Shown one piece after another: positions 1-8,682 of a DNA stretch of 64,000 nt. The stretch spans positions 566,916-630,915 of the forward strand of contig NZ_WFLM01000003.1 of NCBI RefSeq assembly GCF_009208775.1. The letters are read 5' to 3'. The notes under the pieces are model-generated. The model was not told where the DNA came from and did not search any database. It saw only the letters and a program-made list of their open reading frames with translations. Source of the stretch: Silvanigrella paludirubra (GTDB lineage: Bacteria > Bdellovibrionota_B > Oligoflexia > Silvanigrellales > Silvanigrellaceae). Every line of letters begins with the position of its first letter. Positions within the stretch are counted from its first letter, which is position 1. Both the position numbers and the translations under genes were made by a program.

Positions 1-370
1 AAACCCATTTCAAAATATGAACTAATTACATGAAGATTCTATTAAAAAAATTATCCTGCCAATTTTTAGCTCTCTCCTCAAAGTATGCTTCTTTTTTTCA
101 AACTGGAATTTGATTTGAAAAAAGGGTGAAAGCAAAAAAATGCAATTTATTGTTTCCATGCATCGTAACAAAATTTTAAAGGCTATGCCGGATAGGGAGG
201 ATAAGGGAACTTATCCTGCCAATAGGTAAAGGGTAATATCTAGGAGTATCTTTTGGAAGTTTTTTCTCAGTTCATAATACTTATTTTATACATGCTTCGC
301 TCTTTGCATATTTTATACCTTTGATTCTAATTTTGAATTAGAATACAACATTGAATGAGGGGTTTTAGTA
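1..370. other. Intergenic region with short repeats and a hairpin
   Basis: No gene is visible here. The 13-mer TTATCCTGCCAAT occurs at 51-63 and again at 211-223. The second copy forms the right side of a hairpin, AGGATAAG (198-205), loop GGAA, CTTATCCT (210-217). Similar hairpins recur at 2071-2092 and 3528-3547. The stretch just before 371 supplies the ribosome-binding site of the first gene. Confidence 0.5.
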
Positions 371-1477
371 ATGATAAACGTTAAAGAACTTATACCTATT
401 CGCTTTGTTGGTAATGCATATGATAAACACAGATTACCTGTGGAGTCTTTATCTGATTTGATTGCTTTAGCTGAAGCCATCAAAATTTCTGCAAAAGAGA
501 AATATAAGGAAAAGCATCCAGAAAGGTTAAGGATGCCAAATAACTTTAAAGAAAAATTTAGATTATTTATTGATGAAATTCAGGAAGGAAGCGCTGTTCC
601 TATAATGAAGTTGCAGTACGAAGATGAGTTAGATAATGATTTTGTCACGTCGCATGAAGAAGCAACTAATGAAATTAAAAATATTCTTCGACAAGCCGCA
701 AGTTCTCAAGAAACAGGAATTCAAACCTGGCTACCTGAAGGAGCATTTAAACATCTTTTCAAATTTGGAAAAGGTATAAGTAAGGATTGTCATATAGAGA
801 TTAATGATAATTCAAATATTATTAAAGTAGATTTTAATACTCGTGAATATCTTTTCAAACAAAATTTAAATAAAATTCAAACAAGGAGAAGCACTTTAAT
901 TTTTAATGGAGAGTTATTTAAAGTTGACTTTAGTACTTTTACTTGCTGTATCGAGTTAGATGATGGAACACTTAAAAGTTTTTCATTTTCAGAAAATATT
1001 TCTGAACTTATTCGTTCTAGCTTAAGAAAAGATGTTAGAATATTAGTAAATGGGCAAGTTGATAAACATAATGATCTAATTGGTCAAGGCTCAATTTTAA
1101 TTATTGATCATTTTGATAACAACCAATTTATTGGTATGAATAAAGCAATTGATAAACTTAAAGAACTTCAGGATGGTTGGTATTGGGAGGGATTAGGAAA
1201 AGCTTTGAATCCTAACGTTATTAAATTAATATTGGATTTTTGTCAAAAATGTATTGATAAAGGGCTACCACCACCATTTATATTTCCTGGTATTGATAAG
1301 AATGAAGTTTACTTAGAATGGCCTACTCTTGAAGGCTTAATTACAGTTTCTTTTTTTGGTGAATCTAAAGAAGCAAATCTCTATGGATCCATTGAAGAAA
1401 TTGATTTCAATATTCAAGATGATGAAAAAGTAGATTATGTAATTAACAATATTGCTGAAAAATTTATAATACATTGA
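371..1477 (+). CDS. Conserved accessory protein of unknown function, first of a two-gene cassette
   Basis: This is a 368-residue soluble protein with no signal peptide or membrane segment. GAGGGG lies 9-10 bases before the ATG. The C-terminal third (from about residue 260) has the pattern GW...GLGKALNP...LPPPFIFP...VYLEWP. I recognise this as a segment shared by hypothetical proteins of accessory islands in many bacteria, whose biochemical role I do not know. The next gene starts 17 bases downstream on the same strand, so the two are probably co-transcribed. The N-terminal two thirds is charged and mostly alpha/beta in composition, and I do not recognise it. The function is unassigned; the coding call is firm, the family link is from memory. 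Confidence 0.75.
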   Translation: MINVKELIPIRFVGNAYDKHRLPVESLSDLIALAEAIKISAKEKYKEKHPERLRMPNNFKEKFRLFIDEIQEGSAVPIMKLQYEDELDNDFVTSHEEATNEIKNILRQAASSQETGIQTWLPEGAFKHLFKFGKGISKDCHIEINDNSNIIKVDFNTREYLFKQNLNKIQTRRSTLIFNGELFKVDFSTFTCCIELDDGTLKSFSFSENISELIRSSLRKDVRILVNGQVDKHNDLIGQGSILIIDHFDNNQFIGMNKAIDKLKELQDGWYWEGLGKALNPNVIKLILDFCQKCIDKGLPPPFIFPGIDKNEVYLEWPTLEGLITVSFFGESKEANLYGSIEEIDFNIQDDEKVDYVINNIAEKFIIH

Positions 1478-1493
1478 AAGGATTTTTCATCTA

Positions 1494-1895
1494 ATGGATG
1501 CCAATGAAGAAACCTTGATTTCTGATCCAAATGAAATTTTGTATCGTCAAATTCATCCTAATCATTATTCATATGGTCAAATTGCTTCAATTTGTTTTTG
1601 TCCAAATTCACAAGATAATAACAAACTTTCAGTTAGACAAAGCAAGCATGTTTCATCGAAAGAGGCTTTTGAAATTCACAAGAATATTTTAAACTTAAAA
1701 ACAGTTGGTACTTGGGGATTATCTGTTGAAGAAGTTTCAAGAGAAGCACTTAAGGTTATTGATGATTCTGATCATGTGTCGAATAAAGGACATGCTTATA
1801 TAAATTTTAATTCTCTAACTAAAAATGAAAGTAAAAAAATAGCTCAAAAACTTGTTAAATATGCAATGAATAGAGGAAATTTATACGAAGAATAA
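1494..1895 (+). CDS. Conserved accessory protein, second of the two-gene cassette
   Basis: This is a 133-residue soluble protein. Its central blocks LYRQIHPNH, KLSVRQSKHVSSKEAFE and VGTWGLSVEEV match, from memory, a small family of hypothetical proteins that travels next to genes like the preceding one in defence or integration islands. It starts 17 bases after that gene's stop, with AAAGGA about 10 bases before the ATG. It has no metal motif, signal peptide or membrane helix. The pairing suggests that the two products act together, but the action is not known. Toxin-antitoxin or defence roles would be guesses. Confidence 0.72.
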   Translation: MDANEETLISDPNEILYRQIHPNHYSYGQIASICFCPNSQDNNKLSVRQSKHVSSKEAFEIHKNILNLKTVGTWGLSVEEVSREALKVIDDSDHVSNKGHAYINFNSLTKNESKKIAQKLVKYAMNRGNLYEE

Positions 1896-2219
1896 ATTAT
1901 TATTTATTTTGTAATTATATATTATATTTAATGAATAAATTTTAAATAATAACCTTTCTTAAAATTCGTCATGCCTCTAAAAATCGCATTTTTAAAGCAA
2001 ATTCTTAAATATTGTAAATCTTGCTCTATTCATTTTGTACCTAGTTACAATACTAAAACTTCAAGAAAAGCCGGATAAGTGAACTTATCCGGAAAAACGA
2101 GGGGGGGAAGAGATCGCAAACAAAGAGAATTTGAGTTTGTAAATTGTTTGACTGTGCTCCCTTCCCTAGGATTTCTTTAGTTTCTACAGGTAAATATTTC
2201 AACATTGAATTTAACTTAG
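1896..2219. other. Intergenic region with a strong hairpin
   Basis: No gene is seen. The perfect hairpin CCGGATAAG (2071-2079), loop TGAA, CTTATCCGG (2084-2092) is followed by AAAAAC and then a run of seven G at about 2100. It could terminate either flanking gene, since the genes converge here. The same core GGATAAG...CTTATCC appears at 199-216 and, imperfectly, at 3528-3547, so it may belong to a dispersed repeat family. Confidence 0.5.
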
Positions 2220-3425
2220 TTAATAACTGATTAAATTTGGAATTTCTTTTTTAATAAAAGAATGCATTTTATTCTCCTTGATCATCGTATCAATTAATAA
2301 AGAATCTGTAACTCCAAGGATTGTAGCTGCTGTTTGTACTATATTATTACTACTTAATCCCATTATTGTTGGAACAAAAGTTCTTAACATTTTTGTTACT
2401 GGATTTTTGTAGATAGAGGCTAATTTACTACTTATTGAATTTATTTCAGCTCTAATGTCATTTATATCATTGTTTGTCTTTGCTGTAGAAAGCCTATTTA
2501 TAATGTCAGTATATTTGTTAGATTTTTTAAGTGCAATAAGCTTTTTTATATCTATATATTTTATTGTGCTGAAATCGGGTAAATTTGCCAAATTAACAAT
2601 TGCATTTGAAAAATTAGAGTTTGATGTAGGTATGCTATTTAATAATAGAATATTCTGGTATTTTTTATTTATTAAATCTACGTGATATTCGTTATATTCA
2701 GAAATTGCATTAAAGTATTTTCGATAACAGATTGATGAGTTTATGCTTGAAATATCTGATATTGCTCTTTGAATGATTTGATGCGCTTCATGTTCTGAAT
2801 TTACTAACATATTAAGATTTGATGAAAATTCTATTTCTCCATTCCCTATATTATCTATATTTATATATAATGAATGTAGATTAATTTTTTTGTTTAAATT
2901 TTTAATAATGCATAATTTCAGAATTTCTAGGTCTTTCTTTATATCATCTATACAGTAGTTTATTTGATTTTTTATATGTATAAAATTAGGGTTAGTATTG
3001 TCTAATCCTTTGATAGAATTGATAATAAAATTTCCATGTTTTTTGAAGAAAGTGGAATTAAAATTTTGAATAATTTTTAATCTAATTTTTTCTTCTATCC
3101 ATTTTTCTCTATTATGAGGTCTTATAAAAATGAATTTAAATTTATGCTTGCAACCGCTTTTATTTTTAATAAATACTGAACTAGCTTCCGGAAGAGCTAC
3201 TGAAAACGGATCGAAATGAATCTCTAAATGATTTTGTAAAATTAATCTCCTAAAACCTTTAATTTTAAATAGATCTATCATTTCAATAATATCTGAGAAA
3301 CCACCTGAAGAAAAATAATAAGTTTTATTTGATAAGAAAATGTCTTTAATTAAAGACGATTTATCCAGATAAACATCATTATTTCTTATTATATGTGACT
3401 TTGATATAAAATTTTCAGTATTCAA
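2220..3425 (-). CDS. Hypothetical protein, 401 residues
   Basis: I do not recognise this protein. The reading frame begins with TTG at 3425-3423, preceded by GTGGTG; there is no nearby in-frame ATG, so the start is uncertain. It is Ile-, Asn- and Lys-rich with very low GC. A moderately hydrophobic, Gly/Thr-containing stretch near residues 350-385 could be a membrane-associated helix. It stands alone on the minus strand between two hairpin-bearing intergenic regions, so it is probably monocistronic. No catalytic motif is visible. Confidence 0.55.
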   Translation of the reverse strand: MNTENFISKSHIIRNNDVYLDKSSLIKDIFLSNKTYYFSSGGFSDIIEMIDLFKIKGFRRLILQNHLEIHFDPFSVALPEASSVFIKNKSGCKHKFKFIFIRPHNREKWIEEKIRLKIIQNFNSTFFKKHGNFIINSIKGLDNTNPNFIHIKNQINYCIDDIKKDLEILKLCIIKNLNKKINLHSLYINIDNIGNGEIEFSSNLNMLVNSEHEAHQIIQRAISDISSINSSICYRKYFNAISEYNEYHVDLINKKYQNILLLNSIPTSNSNFSNAIVNLANLPDFSTIKYIDIKKLIALKKSNKYTDIINRLSTAKTNNDINDIRAEINSISSKLASIYKNPVTKMLRTFVPTIMGLSSNNIVQTAATILGVTDSLLIDTMIKENKMHSFIKKEIPNLISY

Positions 3426-3787
3426 TGTTCACCACTAAGTTTTAAATGTTTAAGTTTAATATTACTTTTATTGAATATAACAAAAAGAAGAATTGAAATC
3501 ATCATTTTTAGAGATTTGAGCTTTGGAAGGATAATAGAGCTTATCCTGACTACTGAAAGCAAAGAGGGTCGGATAAGTAACGTATCAGGAAAAATATTGT
3601 TACTTTTTTCTTTCCTTGTTGATTTGTTTAAAATTTGGGCATTGTTACTTTTGACTTTAAATTTTTTTGACTAAATCGTGAGCGTTGAAATTTTTGCATT
3701 GCTTTTAAATTTTGTGAAAGTTAGACTGCTTTGCAGAAGCAGTCTGTGTTAACGAAACATTTGTTAGCAGAGCAAAGGAGGATAAGG
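3426..3787. other. Intergenic region upstream of parA with hairpins
   Basis: No convincing gene is seen. An imperfect hairpin AGGATAA (3528-3534)/TTATCCT (3541-3547) is followed by a related GGTCGGATAAG...GTATCAGG at about 3568-3590. Both resemble the hairpins at 198-217 and 2071-2092. The last 65 bases hold the palindrome described separately and the parA ribosome-binding site. Confidence 0.5.
3723..3745. promoter_or_regulatory. Palindrome upstream of parA, candidate operator
   Basis: AGACTGCTT (3723-3731) and AAGCAGTCT (3737-3745) form perfect 9-bp arms around TGCAG, about 43 bases before the preferred parA start. The arms contain the 7-mer AGACTGC/GCAGTCT that also builds the palindromes around the HicB-type gene at 9649-9664 and 10106-10121, in everted orientation. 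P1-type ParA proteins with an N-terminal helix-turn-helix usually repress their own promoter, so an operator is expected here. Confidence 0.5.
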
Positions 3788-4768
3788 ATGTCTTTTGAGC
3801 AAGTAGATCAAAATAGGTATTGTATTACATCAATTGATTTTGCAGATTTATTAAGTATTACAAGACAATCTGTTCAAACTATGCTCCAAAAATATGACCC
3901 TGAACGCTCAGCTTCAATTTCCCCCAAAAACCGCAAGCCAATTCTAGTCTATCCTTCTATTTCAAGAAAAATTTTAATGGATAGAGGTTATAAATATCAG
4001 AAAAAGGCAATTGCTTTTCAATTATTAAAAGGTGGGGTTGGAAAAACAAGCCTAGCCAAAAACTTTGGTATCAGAGCTGCTGGATATGGTTATAAGGTTT
4101 TATTTATTGATATTGATCATCAATCAAATTTAACTTCATCTCTAGGTGTTTACTCTCAGCAATATTTAACTTTAATTGATTGGTTAGATAATAAAGTTTC
4201 GGATTTAAAAGAATTAATAGTTCCTGTATCAGAAAATATTTCCATAATACCTAGTTCTATAAGAAATGCAGATTTGGCGGAGCAAATTCAAAGAAGGCAA
4301 AGAAATATAGCAAACTTATTTTCTGTTCCCTTTTCTGAGCTTAAAAAAAACTATGATTTAATTATTTGCGACTGTCCTCCTGCTATTGGACCGCATGTAG
4401 CGGCAATATATTTTGCTGTAGATACTGTTGTTGCTCCAGTAGTTCCAGATGAGTTTAGTGATGAAGGTCTTCAGGAAATGTTTTCTATTTGGAAACGTTT
4501 AGGTGCTGAATATTCAAAAAATATAAATATAAAAATTTTAATTAATAAGCATGATACTAGAGTTAAATCTTCTTGTGAAAAAGTTTTATCTTTGATGAGT
4601 CATTATAAGGACTTTATGTATCCCTTGTATGTTAGAAATTCTTCTGATTTTTTAACCGCGTCAAATCAAAAAAAGAGTCTTTGGGAACTTGGTAAATCAG
4701 CAGGAACTGCTTCAGAAGATGTTGACATGATAGTAAGATATGAGCTTGGTTTGGGTTTTAAAGAATAA
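3788..4768 (+). CDS. parA: ParA-type partition ATPase with N-terminal helix-turn-helix
   Basis: ParA ATPases position plasmid copies by ATP-dependent, non-specific DNA binding, working with a centromere-binding partner. The deviant Walker A is KGGVGKTS, the motif A' region reads FIDIDHQSNLTSSLG, and Walker B is DLIICDCPP. About 80 N-terminal residues carry a helix-turn-helix (SIDFADLLSITRQSVQTML), as in P1-type (class Ia) ParA, which also acts as autorepressor. I place the start at 3788 because AAAGGAGGA precedes that ATG. The frame extends in-frame to a TTG at 3731, but that would lie inside the palindrome and lacks a ribosome-binding site. The product is 326 residues. Two further genes follow at 17 and about 100 bases, a likely partition operon. 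Confidence 0.93.
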   Translation: MSFEQVDQNRYCITSIDFADLLSITRQSVQTMLQKYDPERSASISPKNRKPILVYPSISRKILMDRGYKYQKKAIAFQLLKGGVGKTSLAKNFGIRAAGYGYKVLFIDIDHQSNLTSSLGVYSQQYLTLIDWLDNKVSDLKELIVPVSENISIIPSSIRNADLAEQIQRRQRNIANLFSVPFSELKKNYDLIICDCPPAIGPHVAAIYFAVDTVVAPVVPDEFSDEGLQEMFSIWKRLGAEYSKNINIKILINKHDTRVKSSCEKVLSLMSHYKDFMYPLYVRNSSDFLTASNQKKSLWELGKSAGTASEDVDMIVRYELGLGFKE

Positions 4769-4785
4769 ATTGAGAGAGATAAATT

Positions 4786-5556
4786 ATGGCATCTCTATTG
4801 GATCTTGAAAAAAATGCAAAGCAAAAAGGTTTTTCACCAACTCAAAGAAATATTAAAGAAGTTGGTGCAAGTGAAGTTATACAAAGTTATTTAGTAGGTT
4901 ATTCTTCTGAAGGAGCACTTAAAAAAAGTGTAGATAGCTTAGATGGTTTTTGTTCGTATTGGGAAGAGCAAGCTAAAATCAGAGATAACTTATCTAATGC
5001 TGTTGATTATCTAAATCAAGTAAATATTATTTTTAATTCATATAAAACAATAAGAAAAAATTTAGATGGAACTATAGCTTATCTTATAGGCGATTGGTTA
5101 TTTAGTTGTAGAACTCGTTTTTTTCCAAACGATGATAGAAAAACTAGAGGTTTGTGGTCTACTTTTTTAAAAGATAATTTATGTAATGGTTTTGAGAAAT
5201 CAACAGCATATGAATTCATGGCAATTGCAGAAAAATTAAAGCAATATAGGTTAAGTAAATTGCCAATTCATACTTTGAAAGCATTATTACGCGCTCACAA
5301 TAGTGGTGTAGACATTAAATCAATTGATGTAGCTTTAATTTCTGCTAAAGATATTTTAGCATTAAGGGAAAATACCAAGGATTCTTTTAAAATATTCAAA
5401 AGTAATATGGTTAAACTAAGGAATGAAATAGATTCTATGACAGAAAAATTTATGAGATTAGAGAAAACTGATACTGATAAAAATGAAGTTATAAAGCTTA
5501 AAAATAGTATTGAAAAACTTCAAAGAATACTGAGTTCATTCCACACAGTGGAATGA
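4786..5556 (+). CDS. Probable partition partner (ParB-role candidate)
   Basis: This 256-residue protein follows parA by 17 bases. It has no canonical ParB/Spo0J nuclease-like motif. The middle segment (IGDWLFSCR...WSTFLKD...KSTAYEFMAIAEKL, residues about 100-150), followed by a Lys/Glu coiled coil, is reminiscent from memory of the chlamydial plasmid pGP6-D family, which also sits next to a ParA homologue. The resemblance is weak. By position it is the best candidate for the DNA-binding adaptor of ParA. Its last codons overlap the first of two identical-arm palindromes (5535-5557) that could be its binding sites. The role is inferred from context. Confidence 0.7.
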   Translation: MASLLDLEKNAKQKGFSPTQRNIKEVGASEVIQSYLVGYSSEGALKKSVDSLDGFCSYWEEQAKIRDNLSNAVDYLNQVNIIFNSYKTIRKNLDGTIAYLIGDWLFSCRTRFFPNDDRKTRGLWSTFLKDNLCNGFEKSTAYEFMAIAEKLKQYRLSKLPIHTLKALLRAHNSGVDIKSIDVALISAKDILALRENTKDSFKIFKSNMVKLRNEIDSMTEKFMRLEKTDTDKNEVIKLKNSIEKLQRILSSFHTVE

Positions 5557-5557
5557 A
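5535..5557. repeat. Palindrome copy 1, candidate parS/centromere
   Basis: TTCATTCCAC-ACA-GTGGAATGAA has perfect 10-bp arms. It overlaps the last codons and stop of the parA-partner gene. The second copy lies at 5617-5641, and the centres are 83 bp apart, close to eight helical turns. Two phased palindromes next to parA are what a partition site would look like. An operator for the downstream gene is the alternative. Confidence 0.6.
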
Positions 5558-5616
5558 AAGAGGTTAAGAATTTGTTTAATTTAGAGGAATTTACATTTGC
5601 TATAAGAAAGAAAAAG

Positions 5617-5641
5617 TTTCATTCCACGACGTGGAATGAAA
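5617..5641. repeat. Palindrome copy 2, candidate parS/centromere
   Basis: TTTCATTCCAC-GAC-GTGGAATGAAA has perfect 11-bp arms and shares the whole arm sequence of copy 1 at 5535-5557. It lies just before the preferred start of the next gene at 5656, or inside its first codons if the upstream TTG at 5572 is used. The core CATTCCACnnnGTGGAATG was not noticed elsewhere in the window. Confidence 0.6.
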
Positions 5642-5655
5642 TTTCGGAGTTTTCT

Positions 5656-6333
5656 ATGGATCAAGAATATATTAAAAAAATTATACTAACCTATCCCGAA
5701 GCAAATGGACTACCTGAAAATATAATACAAAATATTGCTAAAATCGCAGTTCTTCAAAATAAAGTTGATAAACCAGCTTGGATATTAAAGATGGTTTATG
5801 ATGCGAAAAAAAAGTTTGAGCAATCATTAGCAGCAAAGAAATTAAAAATAGAATCAAAAGTTCAAGAAAATAAAAGTTCTATTAAAAGAGAAAATCTGAA
5901 AGAGGATAAAGTTTTATTTTTTAAAAAAGATGAATTGGAGCATCATTTACCTTATATTAAAAACCTAAGAGGATATTATCCTAAACTTTCAAATGTAACT
6001 TGGTTTTACATTCTTGAGAATTATGCTCAATGGCCATTAATTGTTATGTCTATATTTCCCGAAAGAGATCGCCTCTTTCCACAATGGACTGTTCAATGTG
6101 CAGCAACATTAAGTGATATTGGATTAAAGAAAATATTAGAATTAAATCTTCATAAAAATGCGGATGAGCTTTATAGATATTTAAAAGAAAATGGAAATTT
6201 TAAAGATCATCATATTCATCGGAGTAAGTATATTTCATTTGTAAAAAAATTTGATTTTTCTAAAAAGAAAAAAGAAAATAATACTTCAAATTCAGAAACT
6301 TTGGGAGTTAAAGAAATAATTAAGAGTTTATAA
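5656..6333 (+). CDS. Hypothetical protein in the parA operon
   Basis: I do not recognise the family. I prefer ATG 5656 because GGAG lies 6 bases upstream and because this leaves both palindromes outside the gene. The frame is open back to a TTG at 5572 (GAGG 9 bases before it), which would add 28 residues encoded partly by the palindrome. The product from 5656 is 225 residues. It has an N-terminal helical block, a Lys/Glu-rich linker at about 60-95, and a C-terminal domain with several Trp and Tyr. A tail of basic residues suggests nucleic-acid binding. Position between partition genes and the replication gene makes a role in replication or segregation plausible but unproven. Confidence 0.65.
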   Translation: MDQEYIKKIILTYPEANGLPENIIQNIAKIAVLQNKVDKPAWILKMVYDAKKKFEQSLAAKKLKIESKVQENKSSIKRENLKEDKVLFFKKDELEHHLPYIKNLRGYYPKLSNVTWFYILENYAQWPLIVMSIFPERDRLFPQWTVQCAATLSDIGLKKILELNLHKNADELYRYLKENGNFKDHHIHRSKYISFVKKFDFSKKKKENNTSNSETLGVKEIIKSL

Positions 6334-6357
6334 AAAAAGAAGGCCCAGTACACATTA

Positions 6358-6423
6358 GATGCAACTGAACCGATCCTCAAAAACCAAACAATCAACCTAA
6401 TTTGAGGATAGCTATGTTGCATC
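6358..6423. promoter_or_regulatory. Nested inverted repeat upstream of rep, candidate oriV or control RNA
   Basis: GATGCAAC (6358-6365) pairs with GTTGCATC (6416-6423). Inside it ATCCTCAAA (6373-6381) pairs with TTTGAGGAT (6401-6409), leaving a 19-base loop and an internal loop of 7 by 6 bases. The 15-mer TTAGATGCAACTGAA at 6355-6369 is repeated at 6442-6456. It lies between the partition operon and the replication gene, where a replication origin or a copy-control transcript is expected. It may also act as the terminator of the upstream operon. Confidence 0.45.
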
Positions 6424-6581
6424 AATAAATCAATAGGATTTTTAGATGCAACTGAATTTTTTTCGGAATACCAGTCAAATTTTATTCATTTATGAAGTAA
6501 TATTGACTTATGTAATTAATAAGACATCTTTTTCTTTATTATTCAATCAATTAAAAACTAAAATAACTAAGGGGGCTGTTA

Positions 6582-8630
6582 ATGGAGCAGCTCACTAGTT
6601 ATTTACATCAAGCAATATGTTTAAAGCCTAAAAAAGAAGGCGGACGATACATATTTAAAAAATGGGTGAAAGTTAAAAATGGGAATAAAATACCAGTTAA
6701 TTGCAAAAAATCCGCTAGCCCTGACCTACAATCAACTTATTTTGTGAATCCGGACAAAACTGAAGTATTAAGATACATTCGATTGGATATTGATTTTAAT
6801 AAAAGTCGTGATGAATTTAAAAGTCCAGATAATAAGCTAGATTGGCATTTAATCCAAGAGCGTTTAAAGCAATATCCTAAACTATTTGAAGCAATTGAAT
6901 ACGTAATAAAAAGCACATCAGGAACTGGTTTTCATATACTTTTTGGATTAGCGCCATTACCACTAGACGAACGTACAAATGGAGCTCAAATAAGCGCAAG
7001 ACAATTGCAATACAATCTAATTCAAATTTTTAATGAGATTGGAATAGGAGCAGATCCAGCCGCATTAGGATTAAAGCAAGATTTTTGCACATATAATAAG
7101 AAAAAAAGCCTTGTTTATCATAATGAAATATTAACAAAAAGAGTAGAAAAAGAGGCAAAAAAACCAAACTATTTAAAAATAGATGGCGCTGAAGTTTCAA
7201 ATAAAAAAGAACCATTTATAACTAATTTATTAAAACATACTGAAAATATAGTAGAAGAATTAGAGATTAATTATAGATTATATAAAGATATTAGAGTCGA
7301 AAAATCTTTTTCAAAATTATTTTTATACTTAATGGGTCTTTATAATCCAAAACAATTTGATAATAAATCATTTTTAATCGGAGAGAAAAAACTCATTGAT
7401 TTAAATTTACCGTATGTTTCAGCATATAGTATGATTGAGTTAAAAAAAGAAGAAATAGTTAAATTGATGGATATTAATATCAGAACCGCTAATATTTATT
7501 TTAAAATGGATCGTTTTCATTCTTTATTTCATTTTGAAGAGACGATAGACAATACAATAAGGATAGGCTGTAGGCAGTCTAAAATCGTTTTGAAGCAAAT
7601 AGATAGAGCTCAAAAGGTACTAGCAGCTAACACTTCTCAAAATAGAATTAAATTAAAAATAATTGAACCATTTAAGGTACAAGATGGAGAAAGAAATTTA
7701 GCAATTGTAAATTGGGCTATTGGGTACAAATGGAATGGATATTCTGAAATCCAGACATTAAATAAAATAAGTTTACGTGTTAAGTTAATCCCAAATTTTG
7801 AAACTTCAAAGTCGTGCAAAGAAAATCAGTTAAAATGTACAGTTCATTCTATATTTTCTAATAGAAAAGAATTGTTTGGAATAGGAAAAATAATTTTACC
7901 ATCTTGGATGGAAGACGATAAATTGTTCCTTAAACGAGCAGCAATTAAAATTTCAAGGCAAGATAAACTTAGTTTTAGATTAAATATCGAGCAAAGTAAC
8001 ATTATAGTAACAAAAGCTTGCTTTATTTTGAGGCCATTAACTTCTAGTAGGAGTGAAACTCCGTGGGGTTTTTCTTGCGGAGCTGTACAGAGCTTTCCAC
8101 TAAGCATTACAAACAAAGAAAAAATGAGTATTTCTTTTAAAAAGGTTCAAAATTTTTCTCCAAGTGAATTAAATTTCCAGGGTCCAACAGGGACTTTGCT
8201 TTCCTTTCCTATAAAACAAACAAATGTAAAAATAAATGCAGTCACTTTTAATCAACGCATTGGATTTTTTTATGAGGGAAAAATGCTGCTTTGTTTGGTT
8301 AAAAATAGGCATTATAAGTTAAAAAATGTTTTGCCAAAGCTTAAAGATCTTTTAGGTAAAACAGCTCATTTAAATTTTATTTCGGTGATACATATGAGGA
8401 AAAATACTAAAGCTTATCAAATTCTAGCTTCTCAACTTTACAGCAAAAACATAAATCCAATAAATTCAAGTCAGATTTGCGGTTATAAATCTTCTAAAGC
8501 TGAAAATTTGAACTCTTATTTTATAAAAAGAGCGAAATATCTTGGGGTATCACTTGAGGAATATTTGAGAGGAACGCAGCAGCCAATTCACAAAACAGAA
8601 TTTGAAGAAGAAAATAAAATTCCATTTTAA
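6582..8630 (+). CDS. Replication protein with archaeo-eukaryotic-type primase fold
   Basis: This is a 682-residue protein with AAGGGGG before the ATG. The N-terminal about 190 residues look like a primase-polymerase (AEP) domain: RLDIDF at about 67-72 gives the paired acidic residues, TSGTGFHILFGL at about 112-123 is the conserved S-G-x-G-x-H strand, and LKQDFCTYN at about 163 corresponds to the second acidic motif. A helix-turn-helix-like segment lies near 280-310. The C-terminal half is basic and unrecognised; no helicase Walker motif is seen, so this is not a primase-helicase fusion. It is the only plausible replication initiator in the window, downstream of the partition genes and a structured region. 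The primase call is from motif reading, the initiator role from context. Confidence 0.72.
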   Translation: MEQLTSYLHQAICLKPKKEGGRYIFKKWVKVKNGNKIPVNCKKSASPDLQSTYFVNPDKTEVLRYIRLDIDFNKSRDEFKSPDNKLDWHLIQERLKQYPKLFEAIEYVIKSTSGTGFHILFGLAPLPLDERTNGAQISARQLQYNLIQIFNEIGIGADPAALGLKQDFCTYNKKKSLVYHNEILTKRVEKEAKKPNYLKIDGAEVSNKKEPFITNLLKHTENIVEELEINYRLYKDIRVEKSFSKLFLYLMGLYNPKQFDNKSFLIGEKKLIDLNLPYVSAYSMIELKKEEIVKLMDINIRTANIYFKMDRFHSLFHFEETIDNTIRIGCRQSKIVLKQIDRAQKVLAANTSQNRIKLKIIEPFKVQDGERNLAIVNWAIGYKWNGYSEIQTLNKISLRVKLIPNFETSKSCKENQLKCTVHSIFSNRKELFGIGKIILPSWMEDDKLFLKRAAIKISRQDKLSFRLNIEQSNIIVTKACFILRPLTSSRSETPWGFSCGAVQSFPLSITNKEKMSISFKKVQNFSPSELNFQGPTGTLLSFPIKQTNVKINAVTFNQRIGFFYEGKMLLCLVKNRHYKLKNVLPKLKDLLGKTAHLNFISVIHMRKNTKAYQILASQLYSKNINPINSSQICGYKSSKAENLNSYFIKRAKYLGVSLEEYLRGTQQPIHKTEFEEENKIPF

Positions 8631-8632
8631 AT

Positions 8633-8660
8633 TTTTAATTTCTATCTATAGAAATTAAAA
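8633..8660. terminator. Perfect inverted repeat after rep
   Basis: TTTTAATTTCTAT (8633-8645) and ATAGAAATTAAAA (8648-8660) form a 13-bp stem with a 2-base gap, three bases after the rep stop codon. There is no GC-rich stem and no following U run, so it could be an operator for the promoter at 8683 rather than a terminator. Confidence 0.4.
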
Positions 8661-8682
8661 TACTTTCTATAAACTTTTTTAG

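Noticed and set aside
3471..3674. 67-codon plus-strand frame
   Set aside because: It runs through the GGATAAG hairpin region, has no ribosome-binding site and looks like intergenic sequence.
7844..8116. Minus-strand frame inside the replication gene
   Set aside because: It is a shadow frame fully covered by a well-supported plus-strand gene.
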